Shown here: positions 1-5,081 of the stretch, piece by piece
Position numbering within the stretch: position 1 is the first letter of the stretch
Layout of the letters: each line of letters begins with the position of its first letter
NCBI GenBank assembly: GCA_050014415.1
Contig: JBEKDJ010000277.1
Location: forward strand, 1 to 6,634
DNA from: JBEKDJ01 sp050014415
GTDB lineage: Bacteria; Desulfobacterota; BSN033; UBA1163
Reading direction: 5' to 3'
DNA length: 6,634 nucleotides
The notes under the pieces: model-generated
What the model was told of the DNA's origin: nothing
Database searches by the model: none
What the model saw: only the letters and a program-made list of their open reading frames with translations
Translations under genes and position numbers: made by a program

Positions 1-1
1 A

Positions 2-373
2 CATCATCAAGGGGCTGGGTTATTTGCCATGAAGACCCTGCTCGAGCTCAACCTCTCAGATGAACAAAGGTCTCAGATATTGAGCATATACGGGAAATAT
101 GACATAAAAGGTGTCAGGAATAGTCTTTGGCAGGCACGGAAAAATCTTTGGACAGCATTATCGCAAGCCACCTCCGAAGAGAGTATCGATTCAATCGTCA
201 CTGCCTATAGCCAACAGGCCGCACCCCTTCAACAACAGCTGCTTTCGATGAGAGCGAAAATCATCTATGAAATCAAGGCGGTTCTTACTCCTGCCCAACT
301 GCAGCAACTGCAATCGTTGCGGCAACACAGGGGACGGCCACAGAGCGGATCTTCGCCGACAACCACCCCATAA
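2..373 (+). CDS. Spy/CpxP-like periplasmic LTxxQ protein, 5' end outside window
   Basis: The reading frame is open from the first bases of the window. An ATG at 29 exists but has no well-placed Shine-Dalgarno, and a protein starting there would lack the signal peptide expected of this family, so the gene most likely begins upstream. Counting from that ATG, an LSDEQ motif lies at residues 9-13 and LTPAQ at 86-90. These are the paired LTxxQ-type motifs of Spy/CpxP/ZraP-like proteins, which form all-helical periplasmic cradles or sensors in envelope and metal stress. The region between is helical and Gln-rich; the tail (about 100-114) is Pro/Ser/Thr-rich and probably disordered. Two histidines just before the ATG resemble the His-rich linker often seen after the signal peptide. 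It lies 155 bases upstream of the sigma operon on the same strand. The family call is fairly secure; chaperone versus sensor role is not decidable. Confidence 0.72.
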   Translation, partial: HHQGAGLFAMKTLLELNLSDEQRSQILSIYGKYDIKGVRNSLWQARKNLWTALSQATSEESIDSIVTAYSQQAAPLQQQLLSMRAKIIYEIKAVLTPAQLQQLQSLRQHRGRPQSGSSPTTTP

Positions 374-429
374 CTCAAAGGGTAAAGGGCCGGTGGATCC
401 CTTGCTCGAAGATCACAACAGATAGAGTC

Positions 430-478
430 TGGCGGCAGGGGCGGGGTATTATTTTTTCTTTCTCGACCCTGCCGGCCA
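430..478. repeat. Inverted repeat with T-rich loop between LTxxQ gene and sigma operon
   Basis: TGGC plus GGCAGGG (430-440) pairs with CCCTGCC and GCCA (467-478), leaving one bulged G at 474. This gives about 11 base pairs around a 26-base loop that contains a run of T. It could end transcription of the upstream LTxxQ gene or act in the sigma operon leader. The T-run is in the loop rather than after the stem, so it is not a standard intrinsic terminator. Confidence 0.4.
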
Positions 479-483
479 ATGCT

Positions 484-500
484 CCACAAGCTTGTTGTGG
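484..500. promoter_or_regulatory. Perfect 6-bp inverted repeat upstream of sigma gene
   Basis: CCACAA (484-489) and TTGTGG (495-500) form a perfect dyad with a 5-base centre, 28 bases before the sigma factor ATG. Its position suits an operator or leader hairpin of the sigma operon, but no regulator is known. I could not identify a convincing promoter between 374 and 528, either sigma-70 or GGAAC-type ECF. Confidence 0.3.
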
Positions 501-528
501 CAGGATGAAGTCAGCCTAAAAAGTTACG

Positions 529-1134
529 ATGAAAAATGATTCTTGCGATCCTGGTGATTCTGAAATCGTTCACCAGGTTGTTGCTGGCAACGTGAATGCG
601 TTTGAACACCTGCTGAAAAAATATCAAAACTATGTTCTGAAAATAGTCAAAAAGCATATCCCCTATGACCAAGTAAAGGACACTACACAGGATGTCTTTA
701 TAAGGGCTTATCAATCATTGCAGACCTTCAAAGGTGGTAGCAGCTTTGAACAATGGTTGGCGACAATCACCGTAAGAACCTGTTATGACTTTTGGCGAAA
801 ACGGTACAAATCACGAGAACTCTCAATGGGTTCTCTTACAGAAAAACATCACAGTTGGCTGGAAGAAGCCATATCCGACGAATCAACTCGATCCTTCCAT
901 GAAAAGGGCTTACAAAAAGAGGCCAGGGAAATATTGGATTGGGCTCTGGAGAGATTGTCAGCCGAAGACAGGATGGTATTAGAGTTGGTCTACCTTGAAG
1001 GTCATTCTGTGAAGGAAGCCGCGGCTCTTCTTGGCTGGAGCACTGCCAACGTAAAAGTGCGATCCTTTCGCTCCCGAAGGAAACTTCGTGAGTTACTCAG
1101 TAAGCGATTGGAGCATAGAAGGAGTAGAACATGA
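529..1134 (+). CDS. ECF-type RNA polymerase sigma factor
   Basis: A 201-residue protein with the two-domain ECF sigma layout and normal length for the group. Region 2 spans about residues 11-97: DTTQDVFIRAY (51-61) is the core-binding region 2.2-type motif, and the Trp/Arg-rich stretch from W76 to R95 is the region 2.3-2.4 part that melts and recognises the -10. A charged linker (about 98-130) leads to region 4 (about 133-192), which contains a helix-turn-helix around 160-185 (HSVKEAAALLGWSTANVKVR) for -35 recognition. The ATG at 529 fits the family N-terminus, although the Shine-Dalgarno is weak (only an A-rich stretch), suggesting low basal translation. It is the first gene of a three-gene operon, and its stop overlaps the next start (ATGA). 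Its target promoters are unknown. The context of a membrane protein and an LTxxQ protein suggests control by an envelope or metal signal. Confidence 0.93.
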   Translation: MKNDSCDPGDSEIVHQVVAGNVNAFEHLLKKYQNYVLKIVKKHIPYDQVKDTTQDVFIRAYQSLQTFKGGSSFEQWLATITVRTCYDFWRKRYKSRELSMGSLTEKHHSWLEEAISDESTRSFHEKGLQKEAREILDWALERLSAEDRMVLELVYLEGHSVKEAAALLGWSTANVKVRSFRSRRKLRELLSKRLEHRRSRT

Positions 1135-1454
1135 GATCCCAAAAAGATGAACATGAAAAGCTAAAAGGAATACTGAGGCAGGCGTATCAGGAAAAGGAGA
1201 AAATAGAAGTGGCCGACCTTTGGCCGGAGGACCTCATGTGTCGCATTCGGGAACTCGGGGAATTTACACCGGCACCACGCTTTCTCGAGATGTTTGAGCT
1301 ATTCGTTTGGCGACTTGTGCCGGTGGTCTGTGTGTTATTAGTTGTATTAATTGGGGTTTTTCTTACCCTTGATTTCACCTCCGGGAACGATTTATTCCAC
1401 ATATTTATGAATGGAAATGAAGAATTAACATTGGTCCAAGTGTTCCCGGGCTAA
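1131..1454 (+). CDS. Probable single-pass membrane anti-sigma factor
   Basis: A 107-residue protein whose ATG overlaps the sigma stop codon by four bases, preceded by a strong AGAAGGAG six bases upstream (1117-1124), so it is translationally coupled to the sigma factor. Residues 1-60 are charged and predicted cytoplasmic; about 62-81 is one strongly hydrophobic helix (LVPVVCVLLVVLIGVFLTL); about 82-107 is a short periplasmic tail. There is no HxxxCxxC zinc-finger motif, so it is not a ZAS-type anti-sigma. Its size and topology recall CnrY-like anti-sigmas, where a short cytoplasmic helical segment clamps the ECF factor. A likely sigma-binding part is the N-terminal helix region about 10-43, including the WPEDLMCRIR segment (31-40). 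The function is inferred from position and topology, not from recognised homology. Confidence 0.68.
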   Translation: MRSQKDEHEKLKGILRQAYQEKEKIEVADLWPEDLMCRIRELGEFTPAPRFLEMFELFVWRLVPVVCVLLVVLIGVFLTLDFTSGNDLFHIFMNGNEELTLVQVFPG

Positions 1455-1463
1455 GGAGAAAGA

Positions 1464-1844
1464 ATGAATAAGTGGAAACTCATTTCAGGGATAGCCCTTG
1501 TGATCATCCTTGGTATCCTCGTCGGCTCGATAGGTACATGGTTCTATCTTGAACACCAGTATCCTCGACCTGGGGACCACAGCGCCCGAAAAGTCTTCTT
1601 CATGAAAAGACTTTCCAAAGAGCTGAACTTGACGGAAGATCAAAAAATTAGAATAGGAAGACTCGTCGAGCAAATGGAAGAGAGGCGACGGGAATATTCC
1701 CTCCAGAAGCGGGCTGAGATAGAGAAATTAATCGACCAGATGAAAAAGGAACTGAACAACGATCAACAGAAGAAACTCGATGCCTTGGAAGAGAAGTTTG
1801 AGAAACGCCAAAAAGCGAGAGAGGAAAAACAATTCCACCGGTGA
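1464..1844 (+). CDS. Membrane-anchored Spy/CpxP/CnrX-like periplasmic sensor protein
   Basis: A 126-residue protein with a good TAAGGAG ribosome site (1452-1458) that overlaps the stop of the preceding gene. Residues 7-29 form one hydrophobic segment (KLISGIALVIILGILVGSIG region) without an obvious cleavage site, so it is probably an uncleaved anchor. The rest is a highly charged helical periplasmic domain with LTEDQ (56-60) and a degenerate partner LNNDQ (97-101), the paired LTxxQ-type layout of Spy, CpxP, ZraP and CnrX. Candidate metal ligands are few: H31, H39, M47 and H125. As third gene of the sigma operon it is the natural candidate for the periplasmic signal receiver that controls the membrane anti-sigma, as CnrX does with CnrY. 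It could instead be a stress chaperone made as an output of the sigma factor. The family assignment is good; the sensor role is inferred. Confidence 0.8.
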   Translation: MNKWKLISGIALVIILGILVGSIGTWFYLEHQYPRPGDHSARKVFFMKRLSKELNLTEDQKIRIGRLVEQMEERRREYSLQKRAEIEKLIDQMKKELNNDQQKKLDALEEKFEKRQKAREEKQFHR

Positions 1845-1924
1845 TCGGGTTAGCCAGTTTTAGGCATGAGAAGATTCCCTGCGTGCTTAACGGCAATATT
1901 TCTTTGTTCTTAGAACTTTCGATT

Positions 1925-2030
1925 ATAGGTGGAATCAACAATATTCAGGCGAACCGCCTATGGAAGAAACAAATAAGGTAGCGATGAAAAATGGTAAACT
2001 CTAAACTGCAGATATTGGTTGAAATCTGCA
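1925..2030. repeat. Cluster of small inverted repeats downstream of the sigma operon
   Basis: Three dyads are visible. ATAGGTGG (1925-1932) pairs with CCGCCTAT (1954-1961), with one G-T pair. AGGCG (1947-1951) pairs with CGCCT (1955-1959) around three bases and would compete with the first. TGCAGAT (2007-2013) pairs perfectly with ATCTGCA (2024-2030). None has a following T-run on the + strand, so they are weak terminator candidates for the sigma operon. The last could serve the - strand remnant. Confidence 0.3.
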
Positions 2031-2051
2031 TTGGAAGAGAAGAGGAGCGTT

Positions 2052-2543
2052 CTATTGATTACAGGAAGAAATAACCAAGGTGGCAATGTCCTTCTCGGCC
2101 TCCCCGGAGATGGCCCTTATGTAATCATGCGTTATCGTCGGGAAGCACGCCTCGCGGTGGTTGATCGTGGCGACCCTTGAGCTGAGTCGCCGAATCCCGA
2201 ATTCCTCGCCTGCCTTCAGAATGGCGTCGAAGATCTCGCGGGAATACTTGGTGGGACCTTGAACCTCGAATCCGACCTCTCCAGCCATGCCCTGTCGCAG
2301 CAAGATGCCCTTCCGGCCATTGATACGCGAGCTACGGAAGCGCATGAAGCCTATATCCCGCAAGCTCTCGCCGGTTACCTTTTCGAGCACATACAGCAAG
2401 TTCGGGCCGGAAACTTGAAATTTGAATTTACTAACGACACACGTTGTCGCCACATTGTACCGGCCCTTCTTGAGCTTGTAATGATTCACAAGAAACAGAT
2501 TCAATCTCGCCAAAGGCGGGGCGCAATGCCTTGAATCCTTATC
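2052..2543 (-). pseudogene. Fragment of a GcvT/LigM-like aminomethyltransferase-family gene
   Basis: An open frame on the - strand encodes about 150-160 residues resembling the middle of GcvT-family folate-binding proteins, in the style of aminomethyltransferase and LigM-type O-demethylases. Counting from a TTG at 2513, visible landmarks are KFQVSGPN (31-38), RQGMAGEVGFEVQGP (73-87), EEFGIRRL (103-110) and HREACFPT (119-126). Intact members are typically about 370-470 residues, so both the N-terminal part and the C-terminal domain are missing. There is no proper start: the only initiation codon is a TTG without a Shine-Dalgarno, and the frame is open back to the stop of the upstream secreted-protein gene. 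After about residue 143 the sequence loses family character and stops. It is best read as a decayed remnant. The exact substrate of the ancestor (glycine cleavage versus methoxylated aromatics) cannot be told. Confidence 0.7.
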
Positions 2544-2846
2544 CTAAAAAGCTACCGTTGAAGCCGAGGATACGGTCATAATGCTACATTTTTCACCGTC
2601 TACAATGATGTTGTCCTCGTCACATACATAATTCTTGATCAGACGAATGTCTGAGGATGAATTAATCGTGCAACCCGGTATATCGAGAGATGCTAATGGC
2701 CTCGTTCCTGCATAGAAAATTACTTTATGCTCTTCTCTGATGTACCAACCGGTTGAACGCCCGAGATCCACACAGTCCGATGAGGCCAGGGTTGGAAAGA
2801 GCAACAGAATCGCCAAACCCAACAGGATGATTGTTTTTCCTGTCAT
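2544..2846 (-). CDS. Small secreted four-cysteine protein of unknown function
   Basis: A 100-residue protein with a clear signal peptide: K4, a hydrophobic core from about 5 to 17, and a TLA site predicting cleavage after A21. The mature part is about 79 residues and has cysteines at 25, 59, 75 and 87, suggesting two disulfides in an oxidising compartment. Cys25 is preceded by Asp, so it is not a lipobox. I recognise this as resembling uncharacterised small exported proteins of Desulfobacterota but know no function. The ATG at 2846 is preceded by AGGG seven bases upstream. A near-consensus sigma-70 promoter lies about 120 bases upstream, and the leader holds a tiny ORF with a good ribosome site (2877-2900). 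It ends with TAG and is followed in the same frame by the GcvT-like remnant. It looks intact and expressed, unlike its neighbours. Confidence 0.72.
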   Translation of the reverse strand: MTGKTIILLGLAILLLFPTLASSDCVDLGRSTGWYIREEHKVIFYAGTRPLASLDIPGCTINSSSDIRLIKNYVCDEDNIIVDGEKCSIMTVSSASTVAF

Positions 2847-2876
2847 CTTTTGACCCTTTTCTTTATCCTTATTCCT

Positions 2877-2900
2877 TTACCACGATATCGGAATATTCAT
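2877..2900 (-). other. Seven-codon leader ORF candidate
   Basis: On the - strand an ATG at 2900 opens MNIPISW and then TAA at 2877. It is preceded by GAGGAAG with eight bases of spacing, a better ribosome site than that of the downstream secreted-protein gene. It sits between the TTGACA/TATATT promoter and the main start, so it could be a leader peptide affecting translation of the downstream gene. A chance ORF is also plausible at this length. Confidence 0.25.
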
Positions 2901-2962
2901 TTCTTCGACTTCCTCAGAATGCCTTGATGATAGATGATAAGAACTTGTTTTAGGATGAGTCG

Positions 2963-2991
2963 AATATAGAATAAAGGGAGTAATATGTCAA
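2963..2991 (-). promoter_or_regulatory. Near-consensus sigma-70 promoter for the small secreted protein
   Basis: Read on the - strand, a perfect TTGACA -35 (2991-2986) is followed by a 17-base spacer and TATATT (2968-2963), five of six bases of the -10 consensus. Transcription would start near 2955-2957, leaving a leader of about 110 bases before the ATG at 2846. This is the strongest promoter visible in the window and suggests substantial constitutive expression. Confidence 0.75.
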
Positions 2992-2992
2992 G

Positions 2993-3015
2993 AAAAAGTT
3001 CCCCAAGATATGGGG
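2993..3015 (-). terminator. Short intrinsic terminator candidate at the IS91-like element edge
   Basis: On the - strand, CCCCA (3015-3011) and TGGGG (3005-3001) form a 5-bp stem with a 5-base loop, followed after AAC by five T (2997-2993). It would separate transcription from the transposase remnant side from the promoter immediately after it. The stem is short, so activity is uncertain; the + strand reading is followed by TATTTT and could also be weakly active. Confidence 0.35.
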
Positions 3016-3064
3016 TATTTTCTCAAGCCCTCCGGGGAGAACCTGACAGGAAGCTTTTGTAGTG

Positions 3065-3161
3065 GGATAGGGGGAACCTAAGACAGGAGTTCCGGCCTCC
3101 TTAGCCGGTCAATTTGGAGTTTTAGCCCTTGCAATAGGCAAACCAACCCTGTCCCCTATCC
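3065..3161. repeat. Nested inverted repeats downstream of the transposase remnant (possible IS end)
   Basis: GGATAGGGG (3065-3073) and CCCCTATCC (3153-3161) are a perfect 9-base inverted pair about 79 bases apart. Between them, CCGGC (3092-3096) and GCCGG (3104-3108) make a small hairpin. IS91-family elements lack classical terminal inverted repeats but carry hairpin-bearing ori and ter ends, with ori on the 3' side of the transposase gene. This position is consistent with a remnant 3' end, but the boundary cannot be fixed from one copy. Confidence 0.4.
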
Positions 3162-3248
3162 GCCCGAATAAGATCAATAGCCCCATCAGCTTAGATAGGA
3201 ATCGATCGGGTAATCAGGGTCGGCGTAGAAGGAGTCAGCGAATGAAAT

Positions 3249-3270
3249 CTGTCTTGAGCATGGTCGAAAG
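3249..3270. repeat. Short dispersed-repeat-like element inside the transposase 3' end
   Basis: The 22 bases resemble the widespread CTGTCCTGAGC-(A/T)-TGGTCGAAG type of short repeat seen in many environmental genomes; here the string is slightly degenerate (GTCTTGAGCATGGTCGAAAG). In the - strand protein frame it supplies about seven residues between YSDSQI and ADSFYADPDYP, where relatives as I recall them run on with only a few residues. Recognition is from memory, not alignment. Confidence 0.45.
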
Positions 3271-3452
3271 ATCTGAGAATCTGAGTAATCGAAGTGGATC
3301 GTTACTAATGATGCACTTGGTTTAGGAGGAGGTCGCGCCTTCATCTCCCACAACCCAAGATGCTTGAGGATCTTTTCAATCACCTCCTCATCCTCGATGA
3401 AACTGATGATTTTCATCCTTCCCTGACATTTGGGGCAAGTCAAGGGGTCCAC

Positions 3453-3481
3453 CTTCCCCGATCAAGTCGGGGACAGGCTCC
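3453..3481. repeat. Palindromic short repeat that frameshifts the transposase
   Basis: A perfect 7-bp dyad, TCCCCGA (3455-3461) and TCGGGGA (3467-3473), with loop TCAAG, is followed by CAGGC. This matches the CCTGTCCCCGA-style palindromic repeat common in deltaproteobacterial and other environmental genomes, whose read-through peptide is typically ACPRLDRG, exactly as found here. It sits between the codons for QKI and VDPLTCPKC of the transposase. Its 29 bases replace what is usually about two codons, giving the frame change. Confidence 0.65.
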
Positions 3482-4023
3482 GATCTTCTGGATCAATCTG
3501 GCCCAGTTTTTCCTGTACTCTTTGGATGAGCCTTCGGATTCCAGGATGCAGGGTATCCATTCATCTTCATTCCTTCCCTTGCGTCTGCCCCGGGAGACAT
3601 TGCTGTAATATCCGTAATAGCGTACCATCTGCTCGCCCTTGTTCGGGACATGCGATGTCATAGCCGCAAGCCATTCGAGGGCATCGAAGGTCTTTTCCAT
3701 TTTCCCGTCTTTCGACTGGTGAAGGACTTTGGATTCCTCCTGAAGGTAGGTCATCCTCTCCTGGGAGAAGGAGGCTCGGATGATGTATCGGGCCAGGTTT
3801 TCCATGGCCGTCTCATCCTGGGGAAATAGACGCTGGCCGCAGAAGACCTGAAACCCAGAATGCCGCCAGTTCAAAAGCATGGCGATCATCTCCCGCGTAA
3901 CCTTTTTCTTGGCCAGGAACATCTTCAAAACCTTATGCCGGAAAAGATGGTTCGACCCGGGGAGGGGGAAGGCTCGGCGGCAAAGCGGTTTTTAAAACGG
4001 GCTACTCACGCTGACTCCAACAG

Positions 4024-4065
4024 GAGGGCTGCCCTTTCGGCAGCCCTCGTTCTTTCACTATTTTT
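4024..4065 (+). terminator. Strong intrinsic terminator without an associated gene
   Basis: GAGGGCTGCC (4024-4033) and GGCAGCCCTC (4039-4048) form a perfect 10-bp GC-rich stem with loop CTTTC, followed by T-rich sequence ending in TTTTT (about 4049-4065). The T-tract is only on the + side. No + strand gene ends before it; the upstream DNA is the broken 5' end of the - strand transposase, so it is probably the terminator of a gene that was lost or displaced. Confidence 0.75.
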
Positions 4066-4106
4066 CGGGTTAATAAAGTTTTGGCACTCGAAAGAGGCAA
4101 CAAAGG

Positions 4107-4138
4107 GGTAGGATTGGAGGCGGTTTGGCGATCCTACC
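4107..4138 (-). terminator. Hairpin overlapping the stop of the DUF202 gene
   Basis: GGTAGGAT (4107-4114) and ATCCTACC (4131-4138) are a perfect 8-base inverted pair with a 16-base loop. The stop codon of the DUF202 gene (4134-4136) lies inside the stem. On the - strand it is followed by CCCTTTGTTG, a poor T-tract, so it may be a weak terminator or an mRNA 3'-end stabiliser. Confidence 0.4.
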
Positions 4139-4427
4139 GTATCATCCCAATCTCATACCCTAGCTTTGCTTCCTTTTCGCGAAGTTGACGGATTGCTTTC
4201 CTGAAACGCATGTACCTCCTCGCCGATTCGGCGATGAGAAGGACGCCCAGGATAATAAAGACCGTCCCTGCGCAAAAATAGAACAGACCGCTCAGTAACT
4301 TCATGATAAAAAGGCCGACGGACGTGAAGGCCAGGCCTGTCTGCATATATGAATGCATGGTCCTCTCCCGTGAGAGGAGGGTCTGTTCCTCCATGAGGAG
4401 CAGTTTTATATCGTCGTTGCGCTCCAT
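4134..4427 (-). CDS. DUF202-type small inner-membrane protein
   Basis: A 97-residue protein from ATG at 4427. I prefer this ATG to the GTG at 4436 because AGGAAGG lies eight bases before the ATG, whereas the GTG falls right against it. The N-terminal part carries the DUF202 hallmark: acidic residues, then LLSRERTMHSYMQTGLA (17-33), matching the family's ERTxLAWxRTGLA pattern in degenerate form. Two hydrophobic helices follow, about 30-45 and 47-67, and then a basic, charged C-terminal helix (68-97) that should be cytoplasmic. DUF202 proteins are small membrane proteins without an established biochemical role. The gene stands alone between the transposase remnant and a long non-coding stretch, with no operon partner visible. 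No clear promoter could be chosen upstream. Confidence 0.75.
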   Translation of the reverse strand: MERNDDIKLLLMEEQTLLSRERTMHSYMQTGLAFTSVGLFIMKLLSGLFYFCAGTVFIILGVLLIAESARRYMRFRKAIRQLREKEAKLGYEIGMIR

Positions 4428-4551
4428 ATCCTGCACCTTCCTGTGAGATTTCGTTCTCTGTGGATCAGTATTACTCTATCAGCACTGACCGGCAAATAGC
4501 AAACTGTAATAGGATATTGCCCTGGCCATGAGACATTCGAACAAAAAGCTA

Positions 4552-4583
4552 TTTTGCCACAGATAACAGCGGACAAAGACGGA
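4552..4583. repeat. Trace of a widespread CCACAGAT-type intergenic repeat
   Basis: The stretch TTTTGCCACAGATAACAGCG followed by GACAAAGACGGA resembles the CCACAGATxxACACxGAT-type strings found between genes in many environmental bacterial genomes. Only one copy is present here and it is degenerate; recognition is from memory. Confidence 0.35.
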
Positions 4584-4620
4584 GGATGAGCAGGGTATTC
4601 CGGCGGAACGTTTGATAAGA

Positions 4621-4643
4621 ACTTCCTTTTTGTGGAAGGAAGT
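4621..4643. repeat. Perfect 8-bp hairpin
   Basis: ACTTCCTT (4621-4628) and AAGGAAGT (4636-4643) pair perfectly around TTTGTGG. There is no T-tract on either side, so a terminator role is not supported. It could be a structured leader element of a transcript reading toward the DUF202 gene. Confidence 0.4.
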
Positions 4644-4744
4644 ATAGGAAAAACGGCCTTGTGGGCCAATGAAATAACTGGCTACTGATTACCACTTGAA
4701 AGGATGGATATCTGTCAAAATTGCTGGGCGCTCTCTTTCAGGAA

Positions 4745-4774
4745 GGAGTCCTCAAGAAAAGAGTTGAGGACTCC
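4745..4774. repeat. Perfect 11-bp inverted repeat hairpin
   Basis: GGAGTCCTCAA (4745-4755) and TTGAGGACTCC (4764-4774) are perfectly complementary with an 8-base purine loop. This is the longest uninterrupted dyad in the window. It lacks a T-tract on either strand, lies over 300 bases from the nearest gene end, and is therefore not an ordinary terminator. It could be an operator, an RNA hairpin or the core of a small mobile palindrome. Confidence 0.55.
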
Positions 4775-5081
4775 ACCTACAAACCCTCAACAAGATATTA
4801 TCCTAAAAGTTACTGATTAGTATTAGAAACATCCACTAGTGGGAGAAGAGCGGTCCGATTCAACCCTTGAGTAAATCTCTGGGCTTTGACCTAAGGCTTA
4901 TTGGTGTAAGGCGAGTCGATGGAAGAGGATTTTATGATTCAATTCCGGGATCTCAAATTAGAAGTCCACTATAGCGCTCAGGTCGATGGCATGACACGGT
5001 CCACCCTTCACCTGGCCATCGTAGCCATCGGCGGCACGAGCAGCCCCCGAGATAGTCGGCCTATTGATGAATATGACCTAA

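Larger units (their letters stand above)
3186..3958 (-). pseudogene. IS91-family (Y2-type) transposase, 5'-truncated and frameshifted
   Basis: Two - strand frames join into one transposase C-terminal half. The first (from about 3958 to 3485) contains FRHKVLKMFLAKK, WRHSGFQV, LARYIIRASFS, then EWLAAMTSHVPNKGEQ and VRYYGYYSNVSRG, all characteristic of the transposase_32/Y2 family of IS91-like elements. The second (3452 to 3186) continues with VDPLTCPKCQGRMKIISFIE, the usual Cys-pair segment, and ends normally. A 29-base stretch at 3453-3481 breaks the frame, and an apparent extra segment lies near the C-terminus at about 3249-3270. The N-terminal HUH endonuclease half is absent. About 250 of an expected roughly 400 residues remain, so the element cannot transpose by itself. 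The frame is open upstream to about 3990, but transposase-like residues fade near 3950. The only start available in the first frame is an internal TTG. Confidence 0.88.
4428..5081. other. Long intergenic region with hairpins and repeat traces, no convincing gene
   Basis: About 650 bases between the DUF202 start and the 3' end of the PRC-barrel gene. It holds a TTTTGCCACAGATAAC-type stretch (4552-4583), two perfect hairpins (4621-4643 and 4745-4774) and the palindrome CCACTAGTGG (4833-4842). A + strand frame from ATG 4919 (83 codons) has a modest AAGG ribosome site but overlaps the PRC-barrel gene tail-to-tail by 89 bases and matches nothing I recognise. I consider it unlikely to be a gene, though it cannot be excluded. 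Confidence 0.5.

Noticed and set aside
1960..2004. 14-codon + strand ORF after the sigma operon
   Set aside because: No Shine-Dalgarno, and its start lies inside an inverted repeat; too short to support.
2259..2534. 91-codon + strand frame
   Set aside because: It lies antisense within the GcvT-like fragment, whose opposite frame carries clear family motifs.
2052..2846. UAG read-through (for example pyrrolysine) joining the secreted protein to the GcvT-like segment
   Set aside because: The two are in the same frame across TAG 2544-2546, but the secreted protein looks complete, the GcvT-like part lacks both its ends, and joining an exported protein to a folate-enzyme fragment makes no functional sense.
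3065..3473. CRISPR array or tandem repeat
   Set aside because: The palindromic units here are single and unlike each other; there is no regular spacing or repeated unit.
3860..4111. 83-codon + strand frame across the transposase end and the terminator
   Set aside because: It starts antisense to transposase codons and reads through a strong terminator stem; no family resemblance.
4406..4669. 87-codon - strand frame upstream of the DUF202 gene
   Set aside because: It overlaps the DUF202 start in another frame, runs through a hairpin and repeat-like DNA, and shows no recognisable features.
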